Assembly (NCBI RefSeq): GCF_002814095.1
Contig: NZ_CP021913.1
Coordinates: forward strand, 1,612,001-1,676,000
Length of the DNA: 64,000 nucleotides
Reading direction: 5' to 3'
Origin: Sagittula sp. P11
Lineage (GTDB): Bacteria; Pseudomonadota; Alphaproteobacteria; Rhodobacterales; Rhodobacteraceae
The notes beneath the pieces are model-generated. The model had not been told where the DNA came from and searched no databases. It saw only the letters and a program-made list of their open reading frames with translations. Every line of letters starts with the position of its first letter. Position 1 is the stretch's first letter. The position numbers were made by a program, and so were the translations under genes. Positions 46,994 to 56,264 of this stretch are shown here, piece after piece.

Positions 46994-47446
46994 TTACCCT
47001 TTCACCTCGATGCCCATCGACCGGGCGGAGCCCAGGATGATCTGCATTGCCGCTTCGACGTCGTTCGCCGAAAGGTCCTTCATCTTGGCTTCGGCGATCT
47101 CGCGGACCTGCGCCACGGTGACGTGTGCGATGGTCTCACGGCCCGGCTTCTCGGCACCGCGGGGGCGGTTACGCTTGCCCACGGGCTTCAGACCGGCGGC
47201 CTTCTTCAGGTAGTAAGACGCGGGGGGCGTCTTGATGTCCATCGTGAAGGACTTGTCCTGGTAGTAGGTGATCACGGTCGGGCACGGCGCGCCGGGCTCC
47301 ATTTCCTGCGTCTTGGCGTTGAACGCCTTGCAGAATTCCATGATGTTGATGCCGCGCTGACCCAGCGCCGGACCGACCGGCGGGGAGGGGTTGGCCTTGC
47401 CTGCAGGGATCTGCAGCTTCATCTTGCCGGCGAGCTTCTTTGCCAT
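46994..47446 (-). CDS. rplK: 50S ribosomal protein L11
   Basis: L11 is part of the GTPase-associated centre and is needed for RelA activation. From ATG 47446 (AAGGAGAAAG upstream) it has 150 residues, slightly long, with [22 protein letters not shown] and the C-terminal [14 protein letters not shown]. The frame to 47539 adds unrelated residues and passes its promoter region. Confidence 0.98.
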   Translation of the reverse strand: MAKKLAGKMKLQIPAGKANPSPPVGPALGQRGINIMEFCKAFNAKTQEMEPGAPCPTVITYYQDKSFTMDIKTPPASYYLKKAAGLKPVGKRNRPRGAEKPGRETIAHVTVAQVREIAEAKMKDLSANDVEAAMQIILGSARSMGIEVKG

Positions 47447-47583
47447 CGGCTTTCTCCTTTTCCATCTCCCCCGCGACGCGTCGAAGGGGCTTCTTGTGGC
47501 GTGGTCAGGTCCGGATCTCGCGTGACCCTCGCCTCCCACGGTGGATTGCGCGCAACCTGACGGTTCCGCAGCAACAGGGGCGC

Positions 47584-47612
47584 CGCATATAACCTCGGCG
47601 GCGGTTTGGCAA
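47584..47612 (-). promoter_or_regulatory. Probable promoter of rplK-rplA
   Basis: On the minus strand TTGCCA (47607-47612), 17 bp and TATGCG (47584-47589, within TTATATGCG) lie about 140 nt before rplK. It replaces transcription from nusG, which ends at its own terminator. Confidence 0.65.
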
Positions 47613-47643
47613 GTGATTCCGAAGGGCGGCCTGCCGTCGCGCG

Positions 47644-48555
47644 CTATTCTGCGGCAGGACGGGCCAGCAGCGGTGCACCGTCCCGCTCCATCTCGGCAAA
47701 GACCCAGTCCCGGAAGCTCCGGATCATCGGATCGTCGGCCCGCGCCTCCGGATAGGCGACAGAGTAGATCGTGACCGGCAGCGTCACCGTGTCGAACAGC
47801 CGCTCCAGCCGTCCCGCCTCCAGCGTTCCGCGCACCATCATGTCATAGGCCAGCGCCACGCCCTGCCCCTGTTCCGCCGCCGTCGTTGCCAGTTCGCAGT
47901 TCGGAAAGACCGGCCCGCGCGGCAGGGCGCGCGGCGCCACCCCCGCCGCGTCGAACCATTCGTCCCAGGCGTCCAGGACCTCGTCGTGCATCAGCCGCAG
48001 CCGCAGCAGGTCGGACGGCACCCGCACATCTTCCCGCTCCCGCAGCGCGGGCGAGATCACCGGGTAGCGGGCAGAGGTCATGAACGGCTCGGTGACGACG
48101 CCGGGCACGGGATCGTCAGCCCACTGGATCACAAGGTCGCTGTCGTTCGCGGCGAAATCGGTCGAGGGCGCCCCGACCGACACCCGCAGCCGCACGCGGT
48201 CGCCGAATCCCAGCCGGTCCAGCCGGGGCACCAGCCATCGCGCCGCAAAGCCCGGCGTGCAGAGGACACGGAACGGCCGCGCGCCCGCCTCCTTCACCGA
48301 ACGGGTGGAGTCCTCGAAGGCATCCAGCAGCCCGGTCATCTTCCCGGCATAGCCGCGCCCGGTCAGCGTCAGGGAGATCCGGCCGCCCGTGCGCTCGAAC
48401 AGCGCGGTGTCGAGGAACGCCTCAAGCGCCTTGATCTGGTGACTGACGGCAGAGGGGGTCAGGCACAGCTCCTCTGCGGCGGCCTTGAAGCTGAGATGCC
48501 GGGCCGCGGCCTCGAAGGCCCGCACGGCCGCGAACGGAGGGAATTTGCGCCCCAT
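47644..48555 (-). CDS. LysR-family transcription regulator (GcvA-like)
   Basis: From ATG 48555 (AAGGAA upstream) the protein has 303 residues. The N-terminal winged helix-turn-helix is clear ([20 protein letters not shown], about 23-42), then the LTGRGY linker and an effector domain starting [15 protein letters not shown] typical of the GcvA/AmpR-like branch. It is divergent from the peptidase-like gene at 48660, which is probably its target. Confidence 0.92.
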   Translation of the reverse strand: MGRKFPPFAAVRAFEAAARHLSFKAAAEELCLTPSAVSHQIKALEAFLDTALFERTGGRISLTLTGRGYAGKMTGLLDAFEDSTRSVKEAGARPFRVLCTPGFAARWLVPRLDRLGFGDRVRLRVSVGAPSTDFAANDSDLVIQWADDPVPGVVTEPFMTSARYPVISPALREREDVRVPSDLLRLRLMHDEVLDAWDEWFDAAGVAPRALPRGPVFPNCELATTAAEQGQGVALAYDMMVRGTLEAGRLERLFDTVTLPVTIYSVAYPEARADDPMIRSFRDWVFAEMERDGAPLLARPAAE

Positions 48556-48576
48556 GGCTGAATTCCTTTCAACGGC

Positions 48577-48632
48577 TGGTGAAAATTGGTCTTTTGCGCC
48601 GGTGACGGGCCGATCGTAGCATCTTCTCACCA
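48577..48632. promoter_or_regulatory. Possible LysR operator in the divergent gap
   Basis: TGGTGAAAA (48577-48585) and TTCTCACCA (48624-48632) are inverted with one mismatch in the 104-bp gap between the LysR gene and the exported peptidase-like gene. The position suits a regulator acting on both. Only the symmetry supports it. Confidence 0.35.
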
Positions 48633-48659
48633 ACTCTCAAAATTCGAACGAGGCCGGAC

Positions 48660-49199
48660 ATGAGCCCCTTTCACCGCTTCGGCGCGCCGCTCGGCTGCGC
48701 CCTGATGACACTCGTCTGCATGGCACCCGCCACCGTCGCCGCCGACGCAGACCCGCTGGCCTGGCGCGACGCCCCCACCATCGGGGCGCTCGTCTCGCAC
48801 CTCGACGACTGGCTGGACACCCATTCCGACCTGCCCCGGCGCGACGGGCCGCCCCTTGTCCGGTGGATCGGCGCGGCCCGCGCGGCCAGCCTGCACACCG
48901 CGCGTCACGCATCCCAGGAAGGCATGGCGCGCGGCATGTACGACCCCGAGGCCGACACCATCTTCCTCGTGCGCCCGTGGGACATGAAAAACCCCTACGA
49001 CGTGGGCGTGCTCCTGCACGAACTGACGCATTACCGGCAGGAAGAGGCGGGCCACTGGTACTGCGCGGGCGCGCAGGAACTGCCCGCCTACCGCCTGCAG
49101 GAAGAGTGGCTGGCGGACCTCGGCCTCGAAGCGGACATCAACTGGATCGCCGTCGTGCTGGAGGCAGGCTGCACACGCCGCGACATCCACCCCGACTGA
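48660..49199 (+). CDS. Exported HExxH putative metallopeptidase (DUF6647-like)
   Basis: The 179-residue protein has a signal peptide (about 1-28) and a zinc motif HELTH (120-124) followed by a cluster of Glu (QELPAY, QEEW) that could supply the third ligand. Cysteines at about 135 and 171 may form a disulphide. It fits a small conserved family (DUF6647) of unproven activity. Divergent from the LysR gene. Confidence 0.72.
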   Translation: MSPFHRFGAPLGCALMTLVCMAPATVAADADPLAWRDAPTIGALVSHLDDWLDTHSDLPRRDGPPLVRWIGAARAASLHTARHASQEGMARGMYDPEADTIFLVRPWDMKNPYDVGVLLHELTHYRQEEAGHWYCAGAQELPAYRLQEEWLADLGLEADINWIAVVLEAGCTRRDIHPD

Positions 49200-49225
49200 C
49201 CGGCCCCGCCCGCAGCAAAGGAAAA

Positions 49226-49247
49226 GGCCCGCGCGGATGCACGGGCC
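49226..49247 (-). terminator. Intrinsic terminator after nusG
   Basis: GGCCCG and CGGGCC with inner pairs give a 9-bp stem (one G-T); the minus-strand RNA continues TTTTCCTTTG. It lies between the convergent nusG and peptidase-like genes. Confidence 0.75.
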
Positions 49248-49302
49248 CGAAGGATCTGCCAGAAGATATGCGCCGTCGCTAATGACCGGCGGCGCGAAGG
49301 GC

Positions 49303-49836
49303 TCAGCCCTGCTTCGACACCTGGGTGAAGTCCAGCTCCACCGGGGTCTCGCGGCCGAAGATCGACACCGACACCGACAGGCGCTGGTTGTCCTCGTCGA
49401 CGCCCTCGACCATGCCGTCGAAGCCCTCGAACGGACCGTCGTTGACCTTGACCCGCTCGCCGATCTCGAAATGGATGAGCGTCCGGGGCGCCTCGTCGCT
49501 TTCCTGCACGCGGCCGAGGATCGCCTCCACCTCCGCATCGCGCATCGGCATCGGACGGCCCTGCGGACCGAGGAAGCCGGTCACCCGGTTGATGTTGGAA
49601 ATCAGGTGATAGCCGCGGTCCGACATCTCCATGTGAACCAGCACGTAGCCGGGCATGAAGCGACGCTCGGTCGTCACCTTCTTGCCGCGCCGCACCTCGA
49701 TGACTTCTTCGGTCGGGACCATGACCTCGTCGATCTGGTCCTGAAGCCCCTGCTCCTCAACCGATGTCCTGATCTGCTCGGCGATCTTCTTCTCGAAGTT
49801 CGAGAGAACGCTCACCGAATACCACCGCTTTGCCAT
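49303..49836 (-). CDS. nusG: Transcription antitermination factor NusG
   Basis: NusG couples RNA polymerase to ribosomes and Rho. From ATG 49836 it has 177 residues: MAKRWYSVSVLSNFEKK and GYVLVHMEMSD in the NGN domain, and the C-terminal KOW GERVKVNDGPFEGFDGMVE. GAGG precedes the start. A frame open to 50553 runs through secE and is a shadow. It follows secE by 149 nt. Confidence 0.98.
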   Translation of the reverse strand: MAKRWYSVSVLSNFEKKIAEQIRTSVEEQGLQDQIDEVMVPTEEVIEVRRGKKVTTERRFMPGYVLVHMEMSDRGYHLISNINRVTGFLGPQGRPMPMRDAEVEAILGRVQESDEAPRTLIHFEIGERVKVNDGPFEGFDGMVEGVDEDNQRLSVSVSIFGRETPVELDFTQVSKQG

Positions 49837-49985
49837 GTCGACCTCGATCATTCCGCCCCCGAACGGGGCGCCTTCCGGAAATGAAACGGCGCGCGAGCCT
49901 TTATAGCCGCGCGCCGGAAACTGGACCCGTCCGTTACACCGTCCGAAACCGGATGGCAAGGGCCGGAGCGCCCCTGCGCCCGACT

Positions 49986-50189
49986 TCAGCTGCCGCCGAA
50001 GTAGGTCAGGATACCCGTCAGACCGGACCGGATCGCCAGGTCCACCAGCGCAAAGAAGACCGCCGTCAGCGCCGCCATGATGAAGACCATGATGCTGGTC
50101 AGCGTGACTTCGCGCCGGGTCGGCCAGACGATCTTGGCCACTTCTGCGCGGACCTGCTGGATGAACGTGATCGGGTTGGTCGTCGCCAT
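49986..50189 (-). CDS. secE: Preprotein translocase subunit SecE
   Basis: SecE clamps SecY in the inner membrane. From ATG 50189 the 67-residue protein has the amphipathic FIQQVRAEVAKIVWPTRREV helix and one membrane helix (about 34-55), the short single-span form. SecY itself is not in this window. It precedes nusG in the usual order. Confidence 0.97.
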   Translation of the reverse strand: MATTNPITFIQQVRAEVAKIVWPTRREVTLTSIMVFIMAALTAVFFALVDLAIRSGLTGILTYFGGS

Positions 50190-50222
50190 GCGTGAATGTC
50201 CCGTGTGCTGCGGTTTCGTGGG

Positions 50223-50251
50223 CATGTACGCGCAGGGGCCGGCAAAAGCAA
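50223..50251 (-). promoter_or_regulatory. Probable promoter of secE-nusG
   Basis: On the minus strand TTGCTT (50246-50251), 17 bp and TACATG (50223-50228) lie about 35 nt before secE, in the same style as the other ribosomal promoters. Confidence 0.65.
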
Positions 50252-50374
50252 GGCGTGAGCCGCTCCCGGATGCGTGAATGAATCGAATGAACCTTTTCGG
50301 CTCGGGGAGGTTTACCCCCCAGAGCGCCACGGCAAACACGCCGCCGACGCAGCAGAAACCTAAAAGGATCTGAC

Positions 50375-50797
50375 ATGAAACGTATTCTGACCGCAACCGC
50401 CCTTATTTCCGTGATCGCAACCGGCGCAATGGCCCAGAGCGAGAGCAGCTTCAACGCAAACGAGATCAACACCTTCATTCCCGAGGTGAACGTCGAGATG
50501 CTGCCCGACGCCCAGGTCGCTTCCCTGATGGCCACCATCAACGGCGAAGGCAACGAAGAGACGAAAGAGCGCCAGATGCGCGCCTACCTGGGCGAGTTCA
50601 AGACGAACAACCCCGAGCTGGAAATCACCCTCTACCCCGAAGGTCTGACCGACGCCGAGATCGAGGCGATGATGACCTACGCACCGGGCGTCGACATCTA
50701 CTCGATCACCGACGAGCAGTTCGCAGAGCTGCGCGCCGTCCTGGCGACCAACGACGAAGAGGCGATCAAGACCTACATCGACACTCTCGAAATGTGA
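50375..50797 (+). CDS. Small exported protein A of a three-gene family
   Basis: The 140-residue protein has a signal peptide (MKRILTATALISVIATGAMAQ) and a mature acidic domain. Residues about 25-73 carry a motif shared with its two neighbours: FIPEVNVEMLPDAQV, then NGEGNEETK and QMRAYLGEF. A second, weaker unit may follow (LTDAEIEAMM to TYIDTLEM). No cysteine and no enzyme motif. I do not recognise the family. AAAAGGA precedes the ATG and a terminator follows. Confidence 0.75.
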   Translation: MKRILTATALISVIATGAMAQSESSFNANEINTFIPEVNVEMLPDAQVASLMATINGEGNEETKERQMRAYLGEFKTNNPELEITLYPEGLTDAEIEAMMTYAPGVDIYSITDEQFAELRAVLATNDEEAIKTYIDTLEM

Positions 50798-50821
50798 TCC
50801 AGGTCACAGTTCTACCCGGAA

Positions 50822-50848
50822 GGGGGCCGCTTTCAGCGGCCCCTTTCT
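50822..50848 (+). terminator. Intrinsic terminator after protein A
   Basis: GGGGCCGC (50823-50830) and GCGGCCCC (50836-50843) form a perfect stem followed by TTTCT. The gene is therefore its own unit, separate from protein B. Confidence 0.88.
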
Positions 50849-51015
50849 CGTGCCCGCTCACACCCGGTCACGGCATCGTAAGAATTTGAAAAATAATCGA
50901 ATTTTCTTGGAACGATCATTGGGGAAGGCGGTTGTTCTTGTGCAAGGCAGGTGCAGAACAGCACGGCCAAAGAGGTGCACTGCACCGCCCACGAAGATGA
51001 AAAGGAGACATCCTT

Positions 51016-51480
51016 ATGAAACGTTTTCTGACCGCAACCGCACTCGTGTCCGTCATTGCAACCGGCGCCGTGGCGCAAACCAGCTTTGACGAGAACACCA
51101 TTTCCACGTTCCTTCCGAACGTGAACGTCGAGGCGCTGAGCGACGAGCAGGTCAACACCCTGATCGGCATCGCCAACGGCCCGGGCAACGAGAACGAGAA
51201 GTCCCGCCAGATGGAAGCCTACCTGGGCGAGTTCCAGTCCGACAACCCGCCGGCCGTGGCCGTCGACGAGCCGCTGCCCGAAGTGGCTGAAGCCGACGAA
51301 ATCGACGACATGAACGACGAAGGCACGTTCAACGTGAACCAGATCGAAGCGTACATCCCCGAGCTGGACGCATCGACCCTGACCGAACAGCAGACCGCCG
51401 CCCTGATCTCGATCATGAACGGCGACGGCAACGAGAACGAGAAGAAGCGCGAAATGCGCGCTTACCTCGGCATCGAATAA
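51016..51480 (+). CDS. Small exported protein B with two copies of the shared motif
   Basis: The signal peptide (MKRFLTATALVSVIATGAVAQ) is nearly the same as in protein A, so the genes are paralogues. The mature part has two motif units: about 25-73 (FLPNVNVEALSDEQV, NGPGNENEK, MEAYLGEF) and about 106-154 (YIPELDASTLTEQQT, NGDGNENEK, MRAYLGIE), joined by an acidic Pro/Glu linker. AAAAGGAG precedes the ATG; an AT-rich stretch upstream (50877-50915) probably holds the promoter. Confidence 0.75.
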   Translation: MKRFLTATALVSVIATGAVAQTSFDENTISTFLPNVNVEALSDEQVNTLIGIANGPGNENEKSRQMEAYLGEFQSDNPPAVAVDEPLPEVAEADEIDDMNDEGTFNVNQIEAYIPELDASTLTEQQTAALISIMNGDGNENEKKREMRAYLGIE

Positions 51481-51503
51481 TCCAGGTTCCTGTTAGCAAG
51501 TAC

Positions 51504-51530
51504 GGGGCTGCCTTCGGGCGGCCCCTTTTT
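51504..51530 (+). terminator. Intrinsic terminator after protein B
   Basis: GGGGCTGCC (51504-51512) and GGCGGCCCC (51517-51525) pair with a TTCG loop and one G-T pair, followed by TTTTTC. Confidence 0.9.
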
Positions 51531-51592
51531 CGTGCGCACACGAAACCTCCGCTGCAACGGCAGCACTGGCATGACATCGATGTCCGGAGGAA

Positions 51593-51668
51593 TGGCAGGG
51601 GCAGCAGGGTTCGAACCCGCGACCTACGGTTTTGGAGACCGTCGCTCTACCAGCTGAGCTATACCCCT
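51593..51668 (-). tRNA. tRNA-Trp (anticodon CCA)
   Basis: The 76-nt gene folds as a full cloverleaf on the minus strand: acceptor AGGGGTA/TGCCCCT, D-arm AGCTCAGCTGGTAGAGC, anticodon loop CTCCAAA in the ACGGT/ACCGT stem, T-arm GCGGGTTCGAACCCTGC with one G-T or mismatch, and an encoded CCA end (51593-51595). It lies between tuf2 and secE, its usual place. Confidence 0.97.
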
Positions 51669-51682
51669 TCAGGCCGTGCCGT

Positions 51683-51711
51683 CAGGTACACGGGCCAGCG
51701 GGTGAAATCAA
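51683..51711 (-). promoter_or_regulatory. Probable promoter of tRNA-Trp
   Basis: On the minus strand TTGATT (51706-51711), 17 bp and TACCTG (51683-51688) lie 15 nt before the tRNA gene. Confidence 0.6.
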
Positions 51712-52354
51712 GACGTCTTTGTCAGGGAATTTGCGCCGCCTTCCAACGCGATCCGCGGGCAGCGCCCGGCCCGCCGGTCTGCACCGGCACCACCCGCCGA
51801 CACCCCCCGCGCAACAGCCCGCCCTGCCCGCAGCCTTGATCGGCCCGCACGCCCGCGACGGCCAGGAGCCGCGCGCCGCGAACAGTCGCCCCCCGGCACG
51901 AAGCGCCGCCCTGCCCCGGGCCGAACCGCCCCCGTCCGACCCGCAGGATTCGCCCCGGACCGCGCTGGAATCTCATGCCCCCGGGGGTCCGCCCAGCCCC
52001 GAAAAGGGCGCCGCAAGGGGCGGAATCCGATTTTTCATTCCCGCACACGAACTGTGCACAGCACGAATTTCCCCTTTCCGAGGCCCCGCGCGCGGCCGCG
52101 CCGGGAACCCCCTTGAAACCGCCGGAACGCCCGATTGTCCAAGCGGGCTTGAGCCGCACCAAAAGCCTCACTTCATGCACAAAGACCCGTTTGGCCGTCG
52201 CCGATTTCAAGCACACGTTTTCGCGAGCAATCCGAGATTTCTTCGTGATTTCAATGTCTCAGACGGCAAGCCTACTTGTTCGGTGTCGGAAGCAAACACC
52301 GACGCAAACAAGACCGGCGGCACCGATGCCGCCACCTCAAACTGGAGAAATGAA
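51712..52354. other. Long non-coding gap between tRNA-Trp and protein C
   Basis: I see no supported gene in this 640-bp stretch. Open frames on both strands are Pro/Arg/Ala-rich artefacts of high GC. The last 150 bp are less GC-rich and must contain the protein C promoter. No attachment site or integrase remnant is visible next to the tRNA. Confidence 0.5.
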
Positions 52355-52576
52355 ATGAAAACGCTTATCGCATCCACCCTCGCCGCAACCGTTCTTCTGA
52401 CCGGCGTTGCCTCCGCTGCTCCGGCCCCGCGCCTGTCGTCCGAGGCATTCATCCTGCTGCCGAACGCCGACTACTCGAACCTGACCGACACCCAGGTTCA
52501 CCAGATCAACGCAGTCGTGCACTCCGGCGGTGACTCGAACGAACTGCGCAACGGCATCCGTGCAGTTCTGAAGTGA
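52355..52576 (+). CDS. Small exported protein C of the three-gene family
   Basis: The 73-residue protein has a signal peptide (MKTLIASTLAATVLLTGVASA) and one shortened motif unit: FILLPNADYSNLTDTQV, then VVHSGGDSNELRNGIRAVL. GGAG precedes the ATG. It lacks the full NGxGNE block but keeps the order Pro-Asn-Ala/Val...Leu-Thr-Asp-x-Gln-Val. A palindrome follows, so it is probably a single-gene unit. Confidence 0.7.
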   Translation: MKTLIASTLAATVLLTGVASAAPAPRLSSEAFILLPNADYSNLTDTQVHQINAVVHSGGDSNELRNGIRAVLK

Positions 52577-52586
52577 TCTGCCACAA

Positions 52587-52660
52587 GGTATCGCGCGGGC
52601 CCGCACTCCCAGCCTGCGCGATACCGAAGTTGCCAATGCCGCGCCCCCACGGGGGTGCGG
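52587..52660 (+). terminator. Paired hairpins after protein C
   Basis: GGTATCGCGC (52587-52596) and GCGCGATACC (52616-52625) form a 10-bp stem with a 19-nt loop; a second stem of CCGC-rich and GGGGGTGCGG sequence lies near 52638-52660. Neither has a T-tract, so termination is uncertain. Confidence 0.4.
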
Positions 52661-52696
52661 CCAATACGTTTCCGGGGGTCCGCGCCCCGATCCCCC

Positions 52697-53689
52697 TCAG
52701 ATCCAGCGCATCCGCCGCAGGACCACAAGCTGCAGGGCACCGATGACGCAGAGCGCGCCGGTGAACACCCAGAAGGCCAAGGGCCACTCTGCCCCCGGCA
52801 TTCCCGCCAGATTGATCCCGAAAAGACCCGTCAGGAACCCCAGCGGCAAAAACACCGCCGAGAGGATCGACAGCAGGTAGAGGTTGCGGTTCAGGCGTTC
52901 GTCCCGCGCGCTCTGCATCTCGTCCCGCACCAGCGCCATCCGGTCGCGCAGCGCGTCGGCGTCCTCCACCACCCGCTCCAGCGCGTCCAGCTCCTCTGCC
53001 AGTTGCCGCAGGTCGTCGCCCTCCACCCAGTCGGGATGGACCGCCTGCAGCGTCCGCATCGCGTCGCGCTGGGGCTGCAGGTAGCGGCGCAGGATGATCG
53101 CGGTGCGCCGCAGGTCCACCAGCCGGCCGGCCATCTCGGGCCGGACCTCCTCCAGCACTTCTTCCTCAAGGTCGTCGGCCTTGTCGTCGACCTCGCGCCA
53201 GAACGCCTCGATCCGGTAGGTCAGGCGCTCCGTCAGCATCACCAGGAACTCCGCCGCGTCCTTCGGCCCGCCGCCACGCTCAAGGCTCTCGGCGATGTCC
53301 TCGATCGCCTTCACCTTCCGCATCGACAGCGACACGATCCGGTGCGGGTCTATCCACAACCTGACCGAGACCATGTCCTCCGGCGCCTCGCCCTCGATGG
53401 TGTTGACGCCGCGCAGGATGACGATCAGCCCGTTGCCCACCGGCGTGACACGCGGGCGGGTCTCCTCGGCCACCAGCGCATCGATGATCGTCGGATCGAG
53501 ATAGGACAGGTTCCCGACGATCCACGACGGCGTGTCGGCGTGCTGGGCGCGCAGATGCACCCAGGCCAGCGTGTCGTGGCGCAGGAGTTCCGGCACTTCG
53601 GCAGGTTCGAGGCGGCGGCCCGCATCGGGACCGTCAAGGGCAAAGGCGCGCAGGATCATGTCCTGCGTAACGGGGACGAGAGTGGTCAT
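52697..53689 (-). CDS. CorA/ZntB-family divalent metal transporter
   Basis: The 330-residue protein (from ATG 53689) has a long cytoplasmic domain and two C-terminal membrane helices (about 270-290 and 300-322). The selectivity motif reads FGINLAGMPG: the ZntB-type Gly-Ile-Asn rather than CorA Gly-Met-Asn. That favours zinc or mixed-ion transport. The ribosome site at this ATG is poor; a start at 53659 is possible. Divergent from the GNAT pair. Confidence 0.85.
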   Translation of the reverse strand: MTTLVPVTQDMILRAFALDGPDAGRRLEPAEVPELLRHDTLAWVHLRAQHADTPSWIVGNLSYLDPTIIDALVAEETRPRVTPVGNGLIVILRGVNTIEGEAPEDMVSVRLWIDPHRIVSLSMRKVKAIEDIAESLERGGGPKDAAEFLVMLTERLTYRIEAFWREVDDKADDLEEEVLEEVRPEMAGRLVDLRRTAIILRRYLQPQRDAMRTLQAVHPDWVEGDDLRQLAEELDALERVVEDADALRDRMALVRDEMQSARDERLNRNLYLLSILSAVFLPLGFLTGLFGINLAGMPGAEWPLAFWVFTGALCVIGALQLVVLRRMRWI

Positions 53690-53805
53690 CTGGCGGAGGA
53701 TAGAGCGGCTTTTGCCCTGCGCAATGGGCGACGCGCAGGCCGTGCGACTTGACGATCCCCCCGGAACGTCGAAGGGTCGCCGCAACGCGGGAAAGGCGAT
53801 GACCG

Positions 53806-54312
53806 ATGGACCAGACAGTGACCTTGCAGGAGCTGCGCAGCCCCGCCCCCGCGGCCGAGGCGCTGCTGGCCCGCCACCATGCCGACATGCGCGCGCAATC
53901 GCCCGAGGAAAGCTGCCACGTCATGACCTCCGACGCGCTGCGCGCCAGCGGGGCGCGGGTCTTTGCGCTTTGGGCCGGGGGTGCGCCCTGCGCCGTGGGG
54001 GCGCTGAAACCGCTGGACCGGGCGGGCTGGCCCGACGGCGTGGACTGGCCCGACGGCGGCACGGTGATGGAACTGAAAAGCATGCACGTCGCCCGCGCCC
54101 GTCGCGGCGAGGGGCTGGGCAGGGTGCTGCTCGACGGGCTGGCCGATCAGGCCCGCGCCTCCGGCGCCGTTGGCCTCTGCCTTGAAACCGGGTCGGAGCC
54201 GGACTTCGCCGCCGCCCGCGCGCTCTACCACCGGGCGGGCTTCACCGATTGCCCGCCTTTCGGGGACTACGTGACCGACCCGCTCTCCGTCTTCATGCTG
54301 CGCCGCCTGTGA
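53806..54312 (+). CDS. GNAT-family N-acetyltransferase
   Basis: The 168-residue protein has the acetyl-CoA loop RARRGEGLGRVLL (about 98-110, R-x-x-G-x-G/A) and the GNAT C-terminal AAARALYHRAGFTDC. The substrate is unknown. Its stop overlaps the next start by 4 nt (GTGA), so the two GNAT genes are coupled. Confidence 0.85.
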   Translation: MDQTVTLQELRSPAPAAEALLARHHADMRAQSPEESCHVMTSDALRASGARVFALWAGGAPCAVGALKPLDRAGWPDGVDWPDGGTVMELKSMHVARARRGEGLGRVLLDGLADQARASGAVGLCLETGSEPDFAAARALYHRAGFTDCPPFGDYVTDPLSVFMLRRL

Positions 54313-54833
54313 CGCTGCCCGTCAGACTGCGCACCGCCCGGCCCTCCGACGCAGCGATCCTCGCGGCGATCTCCTTCGAGGTCTGGATGCACACCTACAT
54401 CCGGCGCGGCGTCGACACGGCCTATGCCGAATACGCGCTCGACACCTTCACCGCGGCGAACCTCGCGGCTGTCCTCGCCGATCCCGGCGAACACGTGATC
54501 CTGTCGGAGAACGAGGAAGGCCCGGACGCCTTCATCCGCCTGACCCGCAACCGCCCCGCGCCGCTGCCGGGATGCTCCGATCTGGAGATCTCGACCCTCT
54601 ACGTCCAGCCCCGCCACCACGGCCGCGGCCTTGGCCGGGCGCTTCTGGCGCGCGGGATCGACCACGCCCGGTCGCTGGGCCAGCCTTCCGTCTGGCTGGC
54701 CACCAATTCCGAAAACACCCCCGCCATCGGCTTCTACCTGCGGCAGGGCTTCGAACGGATCGGCACCACGCACTTCCGCATCGGCGACGCCGCTTACCCC
54801 AACGACGTGTTCCGCCTGACGCTCGACCGCTGA
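54309..54833 (+). CDS. GNAT-family N-acetyltransferase, second of a pair
   Basis: From GTG 54309 the protein has 174 residues: LPVRLRTARPSDAAILAAI opening, the acetyl-CoA loop QPRHHGRGLGRALL and the ending IGFYLRQGFERIGTTHFRIGD split across the C-terminus. The GTG overlaps the previous stop, which decides the start; the longer frame to 54249 lies inside the first GNAT gene. The substrate is unknown. Convergent with tuf2. Confidence 0.85.
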   Translation: MTLPVRLRTARPSDAAILAAISFEVWMHTYIRRGVDTAYAEYALDTFTAANLAAVLADPGEHVILSENEEGPDAFIRLTRNRPAPLPGCSDLEISTLYVQPRHHGRGLGRALLARGIDHARSLGQPSVWLATNSENTPAIGFYLRQGFERIGTTHFRIGDAAYPNDVFRLTLDR

Positions 54834-54926
54834 GGCAGGGCGGCGCAGAGCCCCGCCCTACGGGGTGGGGTGTGGCTTGGGAAGGTGCGCGATGTCCTGT
54901 GGACAAGCGAACCGGGGGCAATAGAA

Positions 54927-54952
54927 AAGGGCGCCCCGTTTGGGACGCCCTT
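54927..54952 (-). terminator. Intrinsic terminator of tuf2
   Basis: The same stem as after tuf1 (AAGGGCGCCCC / GGGACGCCCTT) followed on the minus strand by TTTTCTATT, 40 nt past the stop. Confidence 0.9.
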
Positions 54953-54992
54953 CGTTGTTCTCGGCCGGGCAGGCGCCCGGCACAGGTCGCGA

Positions 54993-56168
<1,176 letters not shown>

Positions 56169-56226
56169 CTCTCAGACGCCTCATGGTTCATGGGGCCACA
56201 CATCTGGCCCGGTTCACATGGCGGGG

Positions 56227-56255
56227 CGTTTATTGAGTCGCAGCCGGAAAATCAA
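56227..56255 (-). promoter_or_regulatory. Probable tuf2 promoter
   Basis: On the minus strand TTGATT (56250-56255), 17 bp and TAAACG (56227-56232) lie about 60 nt before tuf2. The -35 is just past the stop of the upstream lipoprotein gene. Confidence 0.7.
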
Positions 56256-56264
56256 GCCGTTCGA

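Noticed and set aside
51722-52216. A 164-residue minus-strand frame and matching plus-strand frames between tRNA-Trp and protein C
   Set aside because: Gly/Arg/Cys-rich low-complexity translation typical of GC-rich non-coding DNA; no ribosome site.
51593-52576. Integrative element at tRNA-Trp
   Set aside because: There is no integrase, no duplicated tRNA 3-prime end and no mobile genes. The tRNA is in its usual tuf-secE context.
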